Both the position numbers and the translations under genes were made by a program. The notes beneath the pieces are model-generated. The model made no database searches. It saw nothing but the letters and a program-made list of their open reading frames with translations, and had not been told where the DNA came from. 64,000 nt of DNA from Candidatus Dactylopiibacterium sp. Its GTDB lineage: Bacteria > Pseudomonadota > Gammaproteobacteria > Burkholderiales > Rhodocyclaceae. Every line of letters starts with the position of its first letter. Position 1 is the stretch's first letter. Below are positions 62,203-64,000 of this stretch, one piece after another. The DNA lies in NCBI GenBank assembly GCA_031119555.1, contig JAVHXQ010000008.1, forward strand, positions 1 through 64,000. The letters are read 5' to 3'.

Positions 62203-62931
62203 TCAGAGGTTGAGCATGAGCTCGTGCTCGTCGGGCAGGTCCTTGAAGCCGCGGCGCTCGTAATGGCTGAAGATGGCCGCGACGATGTCCTCGGGCTCGT
62301 CGATGATCTGGATCAGGTCCATGTCGTCGGCGTGGATCATCTTCTCGCGCACCAGCGTGTCGCGGAACCAGTCGACGAGGCCGGCCCAGAATTCGCGGCA
62401 GACCAGGATCACCGGAATCTTGCGGCCCTTGCCGGTCTGGATCAGCGTGAGCGCTTCCATGACTTCGTCCAGCGTGCCGAAGCCGCCCGGCATCACCACG
62501 TAGGCCTGCGCGAAGCGCACGAACATGACCTTGCGCGGAAAGAAGTGGCGGAAGGTCTGCGAGATGTCCTGGTAGGCATTGCCGCTCTGCTCGTGCGGCA
62601 GCTGGATGTTCAGCCCCACCGACAGGCCGCGGCCGTGGAAGGCGCCCTTGTTGGCCGCCTCCATGATGCCCGGGCCGCCGCCCGAGATCACCGAGAAGCC
62701 GGAGTCGGACAGCAGGCGCGCGATGCGTTCGGTGAGCTGGTAGTACGGATGATCGGGCTTGATGCGGGCCGAGCCGAAGATGCTCACGGCCGGGCGGATG
62801 GGCTTGAGGCGTTCGGTCGCCTCGACGAACTCTGACATAATTCCGAAGATGCGCCAGGCCTCGCGGGCGAGTTCGCCCTGCTCATTGATCGAAGGGGCCC
62901 GGAAAGGCGGAAGCTTGTCTTTTGCGCTCAT
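62203..62931 (-). CDS. LOG-family protein (nucleotide 5'-monophosphate phosphoribohydrolase-like)
   Basis: 242 residues. The LOG signature is complete: VISGGGPGIMEAANKGA, GLNIQLPHEQ and the catalytic block MPGGFGTLDEVMEALTLIQTGK with the P-G-G-x-G-T-x-x-E motif. Relatives cleave AMP or cytokinin nucleotides to the base; the physiological substrate here is unknown. ATG 62931 is chosen as the start of similarity. It is divergent from polA. Confidence 0.88.
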   Translation of the reverse strand: MSAKDKLPPFRAPSINEQGELAREAWRIFGIMSEFVEATERLKPIRPAVSIFGSARIKPDHPYYQLTERIARLLSDSGFSVISGGGPGIMEAANKGAFHGRGLSVGLNIQLPHEQSGNAYQDISQTFRHFFPRKVMFVRFAQAYVVMPGGFGTLDEVMEALTLIQTGKGRKIPVILVCREFWAGLVDWFRDTLVREKMIHADDMDLIQIIDEPEDIVAAIFSHYERRGFKDLPDEHELMLNL

Positions 62932-63075
62932 CGTCGTGTGCTTTCCTGTGCTGGGCACGGCCCGGCGCGCGGACCATGCGAAGCCCACATACTGCGTGCA
63001 AGGCGCGGCGCGAGGCAAGCGCCGCGCGGCTGCCCGCCCGAATGCCCGAACGCCCCTTTTCAGCCGGATTCCGTC

Positions 63076-64000
63076 ATGTCCCGACTTCTTCTCGTAGATG
63101 GCTCCAGCTATCTCTTCCGCGCTTTCCACGCGCTGCCCGACCTGCGCAACAAGGCCGGCGAGCCCACCGGCGCGCTGCGCGGCGTGCTCAGCATGCTGCT
63201 GCCGCTGCGCACCAGCGTGGGCGCCACGCACGCGGTGTGCGTGTTCGACGCCAAGGGCAAGACTTTCCGCAACGACTGGTACCCGGCGTACAAGGCCACG
63301 CGCAAGCCCACCCCCGAAGACCTCGTGCCGCAGATCGAGCCGATCCAGGCCTGCGCGCGCGCGCTGGGCTGGCCCGTGATCGTGGAGCCGGGCGTGGAAG
63401 CCGACGACGTGATCGGCACGCTCACGCGCCAGGCCGTGGAGCGCGGCTTCGAGGTGATCATCTCCACGGGCGACAAGGACATGGCCCAGCTCGTGCAGCC
63501 CGGCGTCACGCTCATGAACACCATGACCGGCGAGACGCTCGATGACGAGGGCGTGGCGGCGAAGTTCGGCGTGCCGCCCGCCCGCATCGTGGATTACCTG
63601 ACGCTCATGGGCGATGCCGTGGACAACGTGCCCGGCGTGGATAAATGCGGCCCCAAGACCGCCGCCCGCTGGCTCGCCGAGTACGGCACGCTCGACAACC
63701 TCGTCGCGCATGCCGGCGACATCAAGGGCGTGGCGGGCGAGAACCTGCGCCGCGCGCTCGACTTCCTGCCGCTGGGGCGGCGTCTGGTGACCATCGTGAC
63801 CGACGTGCCGCTCGCCGAGAAGCTCGACGAACTGACCTGGCGCGAGCCCGATCGCGCCACGCTGCTCGAGCATTACGCGCGCTGGGAATTCCGCAGCTGG
63901 CTGCGCGCCCTGCAGGAAAGCGACGCGGCCGACGCCAGGCCCGTCGCGGGCGAGCAGGGCGGGCTGTTCGCGCAGACCGCCCGCGAAGCCTCGGCGGCGG
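63076..64000 (+). CDS. polA: DNA polymerase I, N-terminal exonuclease part (cut by window end)
   Basis: The first 308 codons are present with no stop. The 5'-3' exonuclease domain begins with MSRLLLVDGSSYLFRAFHAL and contains FDAKGKTFRNDWYPAYKATRKP, EADDVIGTL, ISTGDKDMAQLV and MGDAVDNVPGVDKCGPKTA, the metal-binding Asp sites of the FEN family. The 3'-5' exonuclease and polymerase parts lie outside the window. GGA lies eight bases before the ATG. Confidence 0.94.
   Translation, partial: MSRLLLVDGSSYLFRAFHALPDLRNKAGEPTGALRGVLSMLLPLRTSVGATHAVCVFDAKGKTFRNDWYPAYKATRKPTPEDLVPQIEPIQACARALGWPVIVEPGVEADDVIGTLTRQAVERGFEVIISTGDKDMAQLVQPGVTLMNTMTGETLDDEGVAAKFGVPPARIVDYLTLMGDAVDNVPGVDKCGPKTAARWLAEYGTLDNLVAHAGDIKGVAGENLRRALDFLPLGRRLVTIVTDVPLAEKLDELTWREPDRATLLEHYARWEFRSWLRALQESDAADARPVAGEQGGLFAQTAREASAA

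Overview
The window is GC-rich, densely packed bacterial chromosome with no phage, insertion sequence, CRISPR or plasmid signature and no tRNA or rRNA gene that I could see. It looks like a betaproteobacterium, probably of the order Burkholderiales. Grounds: the order comM - ubiK - TorF-type porin - glnK - amtB, a DksA that keeps a single zinc-finger cysteine, ybgC-tolQRAB-pal-cpoB followed by queE, and ComM, RdgC, UbiK and PurU homologues of the proteobacterial type. Species cannot be named from sequence alone.

Layout. 0-3.2 kb: a secreted PL7 alginate lyase with an unknown secreted partner, then a GNAT acetyltransferase and a tandem universal stress protein. 3.2-6.9 kb: leftward lysP - aminopropyltransferase - hemW. 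7-9.9 kb: a PCuAC-like copper protein with an eroded metal motif, CrcB fluoride channel, YbaL-type antiporter. 10-16 kb: pta, a YhiN-type flavoprotein, Rep helicase, with an unexplained leftward terminator at 13.53 kb. 16-23.6 kb: a lipoprotein, queE and the leftward cell-envelope operon ybgC-tolQ-tolR-tolA-tolB-pal-cpoB. 23.7-30 kb: dksA and a double-STAS protein, an AEC transporter, and the leftward slt-gst-VOC-hslR group. 30-34 kb: folate cyclo-ligase with truncated hemoglobin, queC, ychJ with a lipase-like protein, a LysE exporter. 34.4-39 kb: comM, ubiK, then a nitrogen-control operon (TorF porin-glnK-amtB) with an NtrC-like enhancer and a sigma54-type promoter. 39-45 kb: a cytoplasmic PL2-like pectate lyase, an M48 protease with a YjgN membrane protein, and an orphan copper nitrite reductase gene behind an FNR/Dnr-type box. 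45-52.8 kb: purU, a CHMI-like tautomerase, thrH, murB, small proteins, rdgC, a deoxyribosyltransferase, a PEBP protein, and an oxidoreductase/LysR divergent pair. 52.8-57.6 kb: ethanolamine catabolism (eat-eutB-eutC and divergent eutR, the latter behind a consensus sigma54 promoter). 57.9-62 kb: two tandem OmpA-like paralogues, a Gfo/Idh/MocA dehydrogenase and two look-alike small lipoproteins. 62.2-64 kb: a LOG-family protein and the 5' half of the polA exonuclease region, cut by the window end.

Functional threads: (i) nitrogen scavenging, with two sigma54-type promoters in one window, one for ammonium sensing and uptake and one for the ethanolamine regulator; (ii) envelope integrity (Tol-Pal, Slt, MurB, OmpA-like proteins); (iii) use of plant or algal uronates (PL7 and PL2 lyases); (iv) low-oxygen nitrogen oxide and oxygen chemistry (NirK, truncated hemoglobin). 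Most of the window is ordinary core genome. The interest lies in regulatory sites, several unannotated small genes and structures, and a few families with altered active or metal sites.
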